64,000 bases of DNA from Tissierellia bacterium (GCA_012728725.1 JAAYEM010000012.1:45760-109759), one strand, 5' to 3'. Positions 35,549 through 44,900 are shown, numbered from the stretch's first letter. A program made the numbers and translations. The notes: generated by a model from the letters alone, not told the origin.

Positions 35549-37009
35549 ATGAAAGATAAGGTATTATCAGCAATTCATTCAATTATAGAAGAGGGTAAGG
35601 AGAAGGGTTTATTAGGGGAATTAGACGATATAGTGGCAAAAAATTCCCTATTTAATATATTCCAGATAGAAGACAATGAAGGGGAGGGGTATAAAAAATA
35701 TGATGGGATGGAGGCCTTAGAAGTACTCTATCAATATGATGATTTAGATCTACCCTTTGAAAAATTTGTAAGCAGGATAATGGGAGAAATTACTCCCAGG
35801 AACTCTGAAATAATAGATAAATTTTATTATTATTTAAAACGAGGGGAAAGTCAAAAGGCCATAGACTGGTATTACAAGCTATGCCAGGATACCAGATATA
35901 TTAGGATGGATAGGGTAAATATGAACAGAAAATGGAAGTACTCTTCAAAGTATGGAGATATTGAAATAACTATAAATCTATCTAAACCAGAGAAGGATCC
36001 TAGGGATATTGGAAAAGCCAGAAATGGCCAATCTAATACCTATCCCAAGTGTGTACTATGTAAAGAAAACATAGGTTATAAGGGGAGGCCTGGCCATCCT
36101 GAAAGGAGTAATCACAGGATAATACCCATAAAGCTAAATAATGAAAAATGGTATTTGCAATTTTCCCCCTATGTTTATTACAATCAACATCTAATAGTCC
36201 TATCCCATGACCATGTCCCTATGCTAATAGATCATAGAACCATAATAAGGCTATTAGACTTTATAGATATGTTCCCAGACTTATTTTTAGGCTCTAATGC
36301 GGGACTTCCTATAGTTGGTGGTTCCATATTAGACCACAACCATTTCCAGGGTGGAAATCATGTGTTTCCCATAGAAAGGGCTAATATATTTGAAAGGATA
36401 GATAAAGGTAAATACCAAATAGATATACTAGATTGGCCAGTAAGCACCATAAGGATTACTTCTAAGGATAGGGAGGTATTAACTAAAAAGGCAGCTAAAA
36501 TAATGGATGCTTGGGACTACTATGAAAATAGGGAATTAGAAATACTGCCCTTTACAAAGGAGGAGAAACATAATACAACTACTCTGATTGCAAGGAAAGA
36601 GGAGGATAAATATCACCTGTATATATCCTTAAGGAACAATAGGTGTAATGAGGAATATCCTTACGGAATATTCCATGCCCGGGAAGAACACCACCATATA
36701 AAAAAGGAAAATATAGGCCTTATTGAAGTGATGGGCCTGGCTATTTTACCAGGCAGGCTTCATAGGGAATTGGAATATATTAAGAATATATTACTATATA
36801 ATAAGGATATGGAAGAAGAGGGTCCCCATAAAAATTGGGTTTATCAACTAAAGGAAGAATACCAGGGGAAAATAAGTTCACAAAATATAGATTCTATAAT
36901 TAAAGAAGAGGTGGGGAAGGTATTTGTAAATATTTTAGAGGATTGTGGTGTGTTTAAAAGAGCTGATTATGATAAATTTAAGGAATTTGTATATTCCTGT
37001 ATAGAGTAA
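35549..37009 (+). CDS. galT: Class II galactose-1-phosphate uridylyltransferase
   Basis: This 486-residue enzyme exchanges UMP between UDP-glucose and galactose 1-phosphate. It belongs to the Gram-positive GalT class II, seen from the length and from segments such as CVLCKENIGYKGRPGHP, LQFSPYVYYNQH, SILDHNHFQGGNHVFPIE and FHAREEHHHIKKENIGLIEV. The conserved His-rich active site is in DHNHFQGG. The ATG follows AAGGGGAG; an earlier in-frame ATG inside galK lacks a site. Confidence 0.92.
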   Translation: MKDKVLSAIHSIIEEGKEKGLLGELDDIVAKNSLFNIFQIEDNEGEGYKKYDGMEALEVLYQYDDLDLPFEKFVSRIMGEITPRNSEIIDKFYYYLKRGESQKAIDWYYKLCQDTRYIRMDRVNMNRKWKYSSKYGDIEITINLSKPEKDPRDIGKARNGQSNTYPKCVLCKENIGYKGRPGHPERSNHRIIPIKLNNEKWYLQFSPYVYYNQHLIVLSHDHVPMLIDHRTIIRLLDFIDMFPDLFLGSNAGLPIVGGSILDHNHFQGGNHVFPIERANIFERIDKGKYQIDILDWPVSTIRITSKDREVLTKKAAKIMDAWDYYENRELEILPFTKEEKHNTTTLIARKEEDKYHLYISLRNNRCNEEYPYGIFHAREEHHHIKKENIGLIEVMGLAILPGRLHRELEYIKNILLYNKDMEEEGPHKNWVYQLKEEYQGKISSQNIDSIIKEEVGKVFVNILEDCGVFKRADYDKFKEFVYSCIE

Positions 37010-37024
37010 AATGGGGGTAATAGG

Positions 37025-38005
37025 ATGGCTATACTTGTAACTGGTGGAGCAGGCTATATTGGCTCCCATGTGGTAAAGGAATTACTTGACAATGGAGAAG
37101 AAGTACTGGTACTAGATAATCTTGAGACTGGTCACAAAGAGGCAGTTTTAGGTGGCAAGCTATTTATAGGTGATTTGAGGGATGAAAAATTTTTGACTGA
37201 CCTATTTAGAAAGAATGATATAGAGGGAGTAATCCACTTTGCAGCCAGCTCATTAGTTGGGGAAAGCATGAAAAACCCCTATAAATATTATGAAAACAAT
37301 GTATATGGAACCCTATGCCTTTTAAAGCAGATGGTGGCCCATAGGGTCCATAAGATTGTATTTTCTTCAACGGCTGCAACCTATGGGGATCCGGTAGAGA
37401 TTCCAATAAAAGAAGATCATCCCACCAATCCTACCAATACCTATGGGGAGACTAAACTTGCCATGGAGAATATGTTTAAATGGTTTAGCAGAATCCACCA
37501 TATAGACTATATTTCCCTTAGATATTTTAATGCAGCTGGAGCAGACCAAAGTGGAAGGATAGGAGAATGGCATGAACCAGAAACCCATCTAATACCCAAT
37601 ATATTAAGGGCTGCCCTCAATAAGGATACTGTAAAAATATTTGGAGATGATTATCCTACTAGGGATGGAACCTGTATAAGGGATTATATCCATGTAACAG
37701 ATTTAGCTGAGGCCCATATACTGGCCTTCGATTATTTGAGAAGGGGGAAGGGAAGCAATATATTTAATTTAGGAAGTCAAAATGGTTTTACTGTAAAAGA
37801 AGTAATTGAAACTGCCCAATTGGTTTTAGGAAAGGAGATAAAGGCGGAAGTAGCTCCAAGGAGGGAAGGGGATCCGGCAGTATTAATTGCATCATCTGAA
37901 AGGATTAAAGAGGAGTTGGGCTGGCAGCCCAAATACAGCCATATGGAAACCATAATAGATACTGCCTGGAATTTTATTAAAAAGCATCCTAATGGGTATA
38001 GTTAG
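37025..38005 (+). CDS. galE: UDP-glucose 4-epimerase
   Basis: This 326-residue extended short-chain dehydrogenase has the NAD-binding motif VTGGAGYIGSHVV at the N-terminus, LDNLETGH, the catalytic Tyr-Lys pair in NTYGETKLAME, SSTAATYGDP with the catalytic Ser/Thr, and RDYIHVTDLA. It interconverts UDP-galactose and UDP-glucose and completes the cycle run by GalK and GalT. It lies 15 nt after galT with a GGGGGTAATAGG leader. Confidence 0.95.
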   Translation: MAILVTGGAGYIGSHVVKELLDNGEEVLVLDNLETGHKEAVLGGKLFIGDLRDEKFLTDLFRKNDIEGVIHFAASSLVGESMKNPYKYYENNVYGTLCLLKQMVAHRVHKIVFSSTAATYGDPVEIPIKEDHPTNPTNTYGETKLAMENMFKWFSRIHHIDYISLRYFNAAGADQSGRIGEWHEPETHLIPNILRAALNKDTVKIFGDDYPTRDGTCIRDYIHVTDLAEAHILAFDYLRRGKGSNIFNLGSQNGFTVKEVIETAQLVLGKEIKAEVAPRREGDPAVLIASSERIKEELGWQPKYSHMETIIDTAWNFIKKHPNGYS

Positions 38006-38040
38006 ATTCTATCAACTTTTCATTGGGAAGGTGGTAGTGA

Positions 38041-39078
38041 ATGAATTTATCAAAAAGACTATTTGGCAAATATAAGGGCTCAGATGTATATGAATATACT
38101 TTAGACAATGGTAACCATTTAAATATTAAGATATTAAATCTAGGTGGTATAATCAGAGAAATCAATTATAAGGGCAAGAATAGGGTTCTAGGCCTTGACA
38201 ATGTAGAGGGATATGTAAATAGTGATGCATACTTTGGTGCTTTAGTGGGCAGAGTGGCTGGAAGGATATCTAAGGGTATAATAGAAATTGATAATACTAT
38301 ATATAAACTGGACCAAAATGAAGGCTCCACCTGCCTCCATGGAGGTAGCCAAGGTTTTTCCTTTAAACTTTGGGAATTGGAAGGGGAAGAAGTTACTGAT
38401 AATAGGGTAAGTATAACATTAAAATATATAAGCCCAGATATGGAAGGGGGCTTTCCTGGAGAGGTAACTGTTTATGCAAAATATACAGTGGACAAGGAGA
38501 ATTCCTTAACAATAGAGTATTTTGCCACTACTACTAAGGCAACCCCCATCACCCTTACCAACCATAGCTATTTTAATTTAAACCATGATCTAAAAGAGGG
38601 GATATTAGACCATATACTAACAATAGATGGAGATTATTATATCAGGCTTGATGAAAAAAATATTCCAATAGAAATAGCAGGAGTTGAAGGGACCCCTTTT
38701 GATTTCAGACATGGTAAGAAGATAGGAACAGATATGGATTTGACCCATGAAGATTTATTACATACCAAGGGTTATGATCATCCTATAATATTAAACAAGA
38801 ATAAGGGAGGCCAGATAAGATTATATTCAGAAAGCTCAGGCATAAGCTTAAGCATAGAAACAACAGAGCCAGTAGTTGTGCTTTACTGTGGAAATGGACT
38901 AGATGATAGTACCATATTATCAGGGGGAGAGAGAACCTTTAAGTATCAGGGAGTATGCTTAGAAACCCAATGGTACCCTGATGCATTAAACCAGCCTTTT
39001 TTACCCAATAATATTTTAAAAGCTGATGAAAGGTATTATAGTAAAACCATTTATAAATGGAATCAAAATAAGGCTTAA
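38041..39078 (+). CDS. galM: Aldose 1-epimerase (mutarotase)
   Basis: This 345-residue enzyme interconverts alpha and beta anomers of galactose and glucose, feeding GalK. Motifs are GALVGRVAGRIS, LHGGSQGFSFKLW with the substrate-binding His, TNHSYFNLNHD with the general acid His, and the catalytic Glu in GVCLETQWYPDALN near the C-terminus. It lies 35 nt after galE with a GAAGGTGGT site. With it, all four enzymes of the galactose pathway are present in order. Confidence 0.94.
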   Translation: MNLSKRLFGKYKGSDVYEYTLDNGNHLNIKILNLGGIIREINYKGKNRVLGLDNVEGYVNSDAYFGALVGRVAGRISKGIIEIDNTIYKLDQNEGSTCLHGGSQGFSFKLWELEGEEVTDNRVSITLKYISPDMEGGFPGEVTVYAKYTVDKENSLTIEYFATTTKATPITLTNHSYFNLNHDLKEGILDHILTIDGDYYIRLDEKNIPIEIAGVEGTPFDFRHGKKIGTDMDLTHEDLLHTKGYDHPIILNKNKGGQIRLYSESSGISLSIETTEPVVVLYCGNGLDDSTILSGGERTFKYQGVCLETQWYPDALNQPFLPNNILKADERYYSKTIYKWNQNKA

Positions 39079-39104
39079 ATAAAACAAATTAAAGGAGGGG
39101 TATT

Positions 39105-39842
39105 ATGAGTAAGGATATTGGAAGAATTTTTATGGAGAAAACAAAACATAAATATCTAGGGGAATCAGATCAAATGAAGAATTTGCCTCAGCCTCCATTA
39201 GAACTAGAATACAATCCCAATCAAGAACTAATAGATCTGCCATCAATAGACAGTATTAAGGTTAAGGATATGGGATTAAGGGAGGCTATTGCATCTAGAA
39301 AATCTCTGAGAAAATATTCCAGTACTCCCCTAACCCTAGAAGAGTTAGCCTATCTTTTATGGTGTACCCAAGGGGTGAAAAAAGTAACTTCCAGGCCTGC
39401 TACTATAAGGACTGTACCTTCTGCAGGGGCAAGACATGCTTTTGAAACCTATCTTTTAATAAATAATGTAGAGGGACTAAAACCAGGCTTGTATCGTTAC
39501 ATAGCCCTTCAGCACAAATTAATAGAGATTAATCTAGACCCTGAAATATCTAATAAAATAACTAAAGGTGCTTGTGATCAAAAATTTATTAACAATTCTG
39601 CAGTAACCTTTATTTGGACTGCAGTAGCCTATAGGATGAAGTGGAGATATGGAGAAAGGGGCTACAGGTATTTGCACCTGGATGCAGGTCATGTTTGCCA
39701 AAATCTGTATTTGGCTGGAGAATCAATAGAATGTGGGGTTTGTGCCATTGCAGCCTTTAATGATGATGAGATAAATGCTCTATTAGGTTTAGACGGAGTA
39801 GAGCAATTTGTAATATATATGGCCACTGTTGGGAAAAAATAA
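39105..39842 (+). CDS. SagB/ThcOx-family nitroreductase-like oxidoreductase
   Basis: This 245-residue FMN-dependent oxidoreductase has a nitroreductase-like fold: AIASRKSLRKYSSTPLTLEELAYLLW, VPSAGARHAFETYL, GLYRYIA and HLDAGHVCQNLYLAGESI. In RiPP clusters SagB dehydrogenates azolines, but no SagC/SagD cyclase or precursor gene is seen here, so the standalone form may act on a small molecule. It begins 26 nt after galM and may be read through from the gal operon. The ATG follows AAAGGAGGGG. Confidence 0.88.
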   Translation: MSKDIGRIFMEKTKHKYLGESDQMKNLPQPPLELEYNPNQELIDLPSIDSIKVKDMGLREAIASRKSLRKYSSTPLTLEELAYLLWCTQGVKKVTSRPATIRTVPSAGARHAFETYLLINNVEGLKPGLYRYIALQHKLIEINLDPEISNKITKGACDQKFINNSAVTFIWTAVAYRMKWRYGERGYRYLHLDAGHVCQNLYLAGESIECGVCAIAAFNDDEINALLGLDGVEQFVIYMATVGKK

Positions 39843-39849
39843 AGACCAG

Positions 39850-39932
39850 CTCCACTTTTAAGGATGTATATTTTCCATCCAATATAAGAAACTATTATAT
39901 AATGGTCCATTATAGGTAACTTAAAAGTGGAG
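39850..39932 (+). promoter_or_regulatory. Long-range hairpin enclosing the vanW ribosome site
   Basis: CTCCACTTTTAAG at 39850-39862 is the exact complement of CTTAAAAGTGGAG at 39920-39932, giving a 13-bp stem across a 57-nt AT-rich loop. The right arm contains the GTGGAGG ribosome site of the VanW gene, so translation could be blocked when the stem forms. Confidence 0.65.
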
Positions 39933-39939
39933 GTTGATG

Positions 39940-40866
39940 ATGGATAAGGATAAGATTTCCCTTTTCATGGCCAATTTAGCCATGTTATTAGCCTTAGAAT
40001 CATATAATCCTAAAAAGGTGGATATAAATCAGGATATAAAAGAGGACTGCATTGAAATAAAAATAGAACAAGAGGATAATAAGGAAAAGGAAATAGACAT
40101 GCCAGAGGTGTCAGGTACTGTAAGCAATTTACCCTGGGAAGAAGATGAAGATTTTTTGAAAGCCAAAGAAGAAAACAATACCCCTGTATTGATGGCTGCC
40201 TTTTGTGCAGTACTAATAGATCCACTACCGGGAGAATCCTATAATGTGAAATTGGCTGCCAAATCCCTTGCAGGAACAGTAGTGGGACCCCAGGAGATAT
40301 TTTCCCAGAACACTACCCTTGGCCCCTATACCCAATCTAGGGGATATAGGTTAGGAGCTTCCTTTGCTGGCCCCAATATTGTACAAACTGAAGGTGGGGG
40401 AGTTTGCAAAATAGCCACAACCCTATATAATTTAGCTGTGTTATGTGATTTGGAAATTATAGAAAGATACAATCATTCCATGCCAGTAAATTATGTACCC
40501 TATGGCCAAGATGCTACAGTAGCCTATGGTTATAAGGATTTTAGGTTTAAAAATAATAAGGACTTTCCCATCCTTATTTGGACACAGGTAATAGGCCATA
40601 GGCTGTATATGGGATTTTATGGGCAGGAAAAGGCCCCACTGGTAGAATGGCATCACAATATTACCAATAGGGTAGAAGCTCCAACCCATATTAGAATAAA
40701 CCCAGATTTAAAGGAGGGGGAGGAAAGGATACTCATCAAGGGAATAGATGGGGCTAGGGTAGAATCATTGGTTACCATAAAATATGAAGACGGAACCATT
40801 AAGACTAAAAATCTAGGAGTTAGCCAGTATTTGCCCCTGCCCCATGTAATAGAGAAGGGGCCCTAG
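39940..40866 (+). CDS. VanW family protein
   Basis: This 308-residue protein has the VanW domain in its C-terminal two thirds: FSQNTTLGPYTQSRGYRLGAS, QTEGGGVCKIATTLYNLAV, IIERYNHSMPVNYVP and FRFKNNKDFPILIW. VanW occurs near some vancomycin-resistance operons and in many Firmicutes as a housekeeping envelope protein of unknown function. The N-terminal 90 residues are acidic and low in complexity, and only a weak hydrophobic segment is visible (FMANLAMLLALE). Of three adjacent start codons, I chose the one best spaced from GGAGG. Confidence 0.85.
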   Translation: MDKDKISLFMANLAMLLALESYNPKKVDINQDIKEDCIEIKIEQEDNKEKEIDMPEVSGTVSNLPWEEDEDFLKAKEENNTPVLMAAFCAVLIDPLPGESYNVKLAAKSLAGTVVGPQEIFSQNTTLGPYTQSRGYRLGASFAGPNIVQTEGGGVCKIATTLYNLAVLCDLEIIERYNHSMPVNYVPYGQDATVAYGYKDFRFKNNKDFPILIWTQVIGHRLYMGFYGQEKAPLVEWHHNITNRVEAPTHIRINPDLKEGEERILIKGIDGARVESLVTIKYEDGTIKTKNLGVSQYLPLPHVIEKGP

Positions 40867-40875
40867 AGGGCAAGT

Positions 40876-40922
40876 AAAATAATCCCCTTTGGATTATAAA
40901 ATCCTAGGAGATTATTTTTTTT
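40876..40922. terminator. Bidirectional terminator between vanW and the ATP-grasp gene
   Basis: AAAATAATC pairs with GATTATTTT, with an inner GGAT/ATCC stem. T and A runs on the two sides fit termination from both directions. Confidence 0.7.
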
Positions 40923-41928
40923 ATAGGTTTACAATTGTGGTATCCAAATCAAAATTGTATCTTTTTAGGGCGGTTTCAACTATTTTGAAAACCAAACCTT
41001 CATAGCCTAGCTCCATAGCTTCTGCCATCCTATACAGGGAGGATTTCCCTTTCATAAGTCCAGGTAGGGAATTGATTTCTAGCACATAAGGTATTCCGTC
41101 CTTTAATCTTATATCCACTCTTGCATAATCCCTTAAGGATAAGGCTTTATAAGCCTTTACAGCAGTTTCCTCCATCAATTTTCTTTCCTCTACCGTTAAA
41201 GGAGCGGGAATATGATAAAGGGTTTTGTCCTTATGGTAGGCTTTTATTTCAAAACTATAGAACTTTAACAGATTGTCAGGTATAAGAGATAGGTCAACCT
41301 CTTGTATGGGCAGCACCTCTATATCATGGCCATTACCTATTATTCCTACTGAAAACTCCCTACCCTCTATATATTCATTTAATATAATAGGTGGATTGTA
41401 TATTTTTAATTCTTCATCTACTTTTTTTACTAAGCTATCCATATCAAAAACTAGGCTATCTTGATGTATGCCCCTACTGGAACCCTCATCGTTAGGCTTT
41501 ACCAGAATAGGGAACTTAATATCTAAACCATATAATTCATCAGTGCTAAAAACAGGTATAAAATTTGGCGTTGGAATATTTTCAGCCCTAAAAATTTGAG
41601 ATGAGTAAAGTTTATTTATGGCAAGGGTATGTCCCAAAATTGAAGAGCCAGTATATGGGATGTTTGCAAATTCTAAAAGAGCGGGAAGTTGTGCTAACTT
41701 GCTATCCCCCTTGATGCCATTACATAGGTTGAAGACTAGATCCACATTTTCAGCCTTTAATTGATTTATAATATTCTCGTCGGCTATAAGTGAAATGCAA
41801 TCATACTTTGTGGAGAGGATTTTTTTTAATTCTTCTACAGTTTTTCTTTTCTGCTCATCTTCTTTGAATCCTTCTTCCGACGGTATTAGATCGATTCTAG
41901 ATTTGTCTGTTACAATAGCAATTTTCAA
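40921..41928 (-). CDS. D-alanine-D-alanine ligase-like ATP-grasp protein
   Basis: This 335-residue ATP-grasp enzyme resembles D-Ala-D-Ala ligases: VFNLCNGIKGDSKLAQLPALLEF, the grasp loop VKPNDEGSSRGI, NEYIEGREFSVGIIG, DYARVDIRLKDGIPYVLEINSLPG. The N-terminal half differs from housekeeping Ddl, and the ATP-grasp family includes other amino-acid ligases, so the substrate is not certain. The start is a TTG (giving LKIAIVTDKS) eight bases after GGGGGAA; upstream in-frame codons have no site. It converges with vanW, an envelope-related neighbour. Confidence 0.8.
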   Translation of the reverse strand: MKIAIVTDKSRIDLIPSEEGFKEDEQKRKTVEELKKILSTKYDCISLIADENIINQLKAENVDLVFNLCNGIKGDSKLAQLPALLEFANIPYTGSSILGHTLAINKLYSSQIFRAENIPTPNFIPVFSTDELYGLDIKFPILVKPNDEGSSRGIHQDSLVFDMDSLVKKVDEELKIYNPPIILNEYIEGREFSVGIIGNGHDIEVLPIQEVDLSLIPDNLLKFYSFEIKAYHKDKTLYHIPAPLTVEERKLMEETAVKAYKALSLRDYARVDIRLKDGIPYVLEINSLPGLMKGKSSLYRMAEAMELGYEGLVFKIVETALKRYNFDLDTTIVNL

Positions 41929-42010
41929 TAAACATTCCCCCTTCCCAAAATTGTATAGATATGTAGATAAGTAAGAAACAGCCAATATGAGGATACACTA
42001 TATTTATGCT

Positions 42011-42259
42011 TTAGTCAAGGTTAATATTTAAAAGGTTTAGCTTTTCATTTCTAGTCAACTTCTTTATTTCCCACTCCCTTTTTTGGGCAGAAACCTTATC
42101 CTGGTGGCTTTCTAAATAAACTAATTGGACAGGCAGCCTTCCCCTTGTATATTTAGAAGCTTTTCCTGCATTATGGGCTTTAAGTCTCTTTTCTATATCT
42201 ACTGTCCAGCCTGTATACAAGGTATTATCAGCACATTTTAATATATATACATAGCACAT
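42011..42259 (-). CDS. GIY-YIG nuclease-domain protein (YhbQ/UPF0213 type)
   Basis: This 82-residue single-domain protein has VYILKCADNTLYTGWTVDIEKRLKAHNAGKA and KYTRGRLPVQLVYLE, the two halves of the GIY-YIG nuclease motif with the conserved Arg. Small proteins of this group occur in most bacteria; some cut nucleic acids but the cellular role is not established. It lies 19 nt downstream of the remains of recX on the same strand. The ATG follows GGTGATGGT. Confidence 0.88.
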   Translation of the reverse strand: MCYVYILKCADNTLYTGWTVDIEKRLKAHNAGKASKYTRGRLPVQLVYLESHQDKVSAQKREWEIKKLTRNEKLNLLNINLD

Positions 42260-42278
42260 ACCATCACCACTATCCTAA

Positions 42279-42890
42279 CTATTTGACAATTTCCTTTAAA
42301 ACCTTCATTATACAGTCATAGGAATAGCCCTTCCTCTGTAGAAAGCCTCCTAATTTCCTATATATTGCATCCCTATTATCCTTTTTGTAGGAGGAGATCT
42401 TTTTCCTTGCCAGTTCTAAAGCCCTCTCATATTCCATATCATCTTCATTTTAGACCTTATCTATAATCTCTTTAGAAATTCCCTTTTTATATAGCTCGTA
42501 CCTTATTCTTTGAGGACCGTACTTATTCATATTTATCTTATCCCTCATAAAGGCCTTGGCAAATTCCCGATCATTTACGTATCCATAGCCCTCCAAGTAG
42601 TCGAGGCAATTTTGGATTATCCAATCTTCGAAGCCTTTTTCCTTCAATTTATCCACTATTTCCTTTTTTGAGCGGGACCTATAACTTAAATAACTTAAAG
42701 CGTAGTTATTTGCCCTTAATTGTTCTTCCTCCATCAATATTTTATTGATAAAGTCCTCCTGGATTTCCATATTTTCCTTTAAATTATATTTATATTTGAT
42801 TTCTGTACTTATACTAAATGCAAATTTTCCATCCAGATATATATTAACCCTTTCCTTGTTTTTTTGAGTTTCTATCTTAGTAATGATCAT
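42279..42890 (-). pseudogene. recX: recX interrupted by an in-frame TAA
   Basis: RecX binds RecA filaments and restrains recombination. The first 146 codons encode a normal beginning (KNKERVNIYLDGKFAFSIS, ALSYLSYRSRSKKEIVDKL, GYVNDREFAKAFMRDKI) and end at ISKEIIDKV followed by TAA at 42450-42452. The same frame then continues for 56 more codons to TAG at 42279-42281 and encodes the missing third helical repeat (EYERALELARKKI, RDAIYRKLGGFLQRKGYSYD). So one stop codon splits an otherwise intact gene of about 203 codons. It could be a recent nonsense mutation, a sequencing error or read-through. A truncated product of 146 residues would lack the third repeat. Confidence 0.85.
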
Positions 42891-42898
42891 ATTATCAC

Positions 42899-43879
42899 CT
42901 AATCCATAATCTTTTTAATATATCCCACAGTTCTCTCTAAAATATTGATGGTAGCCCTGTCCTTCATTTTGGTATCGAAGGAATGTCCACCTTTTCTGTG
43001 AACAAGAAAAAGATACTTTACATTAAGCTCTTTTAATTTACCAACAAAATCTACCGATGACTTAAAGGGCACCACGGTATCCATTTTCCCATGGGCAATG
43101 AGGCAGGGTACCATATGCTTAGAAATCCAGTTGATAGGGGAATAATAATTATATATTTCCCTCTTTTCCACAGGGGTCCCTTTCAGGGTGGTCTTGGCTG
43201 CAAATTTGGCAAATATGGACTTATTATCGGTGATGAAAATATGGTTTAAATCGGTGGGAGGATAATAGGCCACAACCCCTTTTATACCTTCCATAAAATT
43301 TTTATTTTGTTTATTGGTATGATAAGCTGCATACAATAAGGAAAGATGGCCTCCTGCTGACAAACCCATCAATACTATATTCTCCCTATCTATTGATAGT
43401 TTGTCATGATTCCTTTTAACAAAATTCAAAGCATCTGTATAATCGGACAGTATATCCTCCATGCTATTCTTGTATCCATACCTGTAGTCGATGCTCACAA
43501 CTGCAAAACCCTTAGAGGCCAAATATTTACACCAGGAAACATTATTAGGCTGATTTCTAAGTCCTGAAATCCAACCACCACCATGGCAAAAAAAGACTAA
43601 GGGATACTTAGTTTCAGATTTGGATGGAGTCCACAGGTCCAATTTAAGCTCCCTAGCCATAGTCTTTTTGTATACAAAGGTTTCCTTATTAAATTTACCT
43701 TCCACATCTATAGGTACCTTAGATCTTAAGGTTTTCCAGATATAGATGATAAGGGATATAATGAAATAGTAGATCCCAAGGCTTAAATCTTCCAAGGCAA
43801 TAAATATGAATATAAAAAATAGATATATTTTATTTACAAAAAAATAGGACCTTTTTAGCTTTTCTTTTAGCCTATCCAT
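42899..43879 (-). CDS. Membrane-anchored alpha/beta hydrolase (HGGGW esterase type)
   Basis: This 326-residue serine hydrolase has one or two hydrophobic N-terminal segments (about 17-50). The hydrolase domain contains the oxyanion motif FCHGGGWISG (98-106), the nucleophile elbow MGLSAGGH (Ser174), the Asp-containing AHGKMDTVVPF and the catalytic His in RKGGHSFD. This is the carboxylesterase/lipase group with the HGG signature. The substrate is unknown. It overlaps nothing but sits 8 nt before recX and 13 nt after a second hydrolase gene, so the three probably form one transcript. Confidence 0.85.
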   Translation of the reverse strand: MDRLKEKLKRSYFFVNKIYLFFIFIFIALEDLSLGIYYFIISLIIYIWKTLRSKVPIDVEGKFNKETFVYKKTMARELKLDLWTPSKSETKYPLVFFCHGGGWISGLRNQPNNVSWCKYLASKGFAVVSIDYRYGYKNSMEDILSDYTDALNFVKRNHDKLSIDRENIVLMGLSAGGHLSLLYAAYHTNKQNKNFMEGIKGVVAYYPPTDLNHIFITDNKSIFAKFAAKTTLKGTPVEKREIYNYYSPINWISKHMVPCLIAHGKMDTVVPFKSSVDFVGKLKELNVKYLFLVHRKGGHSFDTKMKDRATINILERTVGYIKKIMD

Positions 43880-43892
43880 ATTAACCTTCCCA

Positions 43893-44900
43893 TTACTTAT
43901 TTAAAGGATTTTCTATTGTCTCTCGGGTAAGGAGGGCCTTTTTTGCTACCTTGCTATTTATGTTAAGCTTATATAGGATATATTTTGCTATAAAGTAACT
44001 AAAGGGCAGCCAGTTAACATGGCTAATGGGCAGCACCTTCCTATTGGCACCCTGCATCTCATGGTACAAAACTTTACGGGATTGTATTGGCAGGGTGGAA
44101 TCAAAATATGCATCTATAAAGGTGACCTTTTCCATATCCAGTAGATGAGCATAGGAAATAGGGTCTATTTTAAATAGGGGGTGAATTTCCCTATTGGAGA
44201 CTATCTCTTCAAAGGACATATTTTTTACCCTGGGGAAATTTTCATCGTATATTCTATATAACTTTTCCCTATTATCCAAATCATATTCAGCCTTAAAGCC
44301 CCTATCAAACATTCTTCTAACAAATTGGGTGGCTGGAGACTGGTGTAGTATCTGTGGTAAATGTCCACCAGTTGTCATAAACAATAGATGATTTATCCTT
44401 TTATCTATGGCCCCAACTATTGAAGCTATCATACCTCCCAAACAGTATCCAAGAATAATATTGTTTTTCTTCCACAAATCTAATTGCTCCAGAAGATCTA
44501 TAGTGGTTAAAGTATCTATAACTCCATGTTCCCAGAATTGGTACATGGTTTTTATATCGGGGTATAGGTAGCTTCTTCCGCTTACAGACCCATCTTCCAC
44601 CCGGGTATAATTACCAGGAAGGATCAATATACTAGTATTTACTCCTGCATTGGCCAGGTGAGGGCCAATCCATAGGAGGAACTTAATATTCCTGCTGCCT
44701 AAACCATGAAGGATTAGGGTGGAAGCCCTAGTCTCCTTTTTTGGTTCAAATAAATACAATTCCACATTTTCGGTACCTGGTGCTAAATTTTTATATAAGC
44801 TTTTATACCTGATATAGGAACATCTGTAATTTTTGCCTTTAAATATATATCCAGAATTATAGGCTATATCTTTTCTTTCATACTTAAAATCGATTATCAT
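43893..44900 (-). CDS. Alpha/beta hydrolase with cysteine nucleophile
   Basis: This 335-residue protein has the alpha/beta hydrolase core TLILHGLGSRN, then the nucleophile elbow IILGYCLGGMIAS, where Cys153 replaces the usual Ser. Candidate acid and base are the Asp residues in FIDAYFDSTLP and the His in ISHVNWLP. GxCxG elbows are known in dienelactone hydrolases and in PHA synthases; the length and overall pattern match neither exactly. There is no signal peptide. It is cotranscribed with the HGGGW esterase downstream. The substrate is unknown. Confidence 0.75.
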   Translation of the reverse strand: MIIDFKYERKDIAYNSGYIFKGKNYRCSYIRYKSLYKNLAPGTENVELYLFEPKKETRASTLILHGLGSRNIKFLLWIGPHLANAGVNTSILILPGNYTRVEDGSVSGRSYLYPDIKTMYQFWEHGVIDTLTTIDLLEQLDLWKKNNIILGYCLGGMIASIVGAIDKRINHLLFMTTGGHLPQILHQSPATQFVRRMFDRGFKAEYDLDNREKLYRIYDENFPRVKNMSFEEIVSNREIHPLFKIDPISYAHLLDMEKVTFIDAYFDSTLPIQSRKVLYHEMQGANRKVLPISHVNWLPFSYFIAKYILYKLNINSKVAKKALLTRETIENPLNK

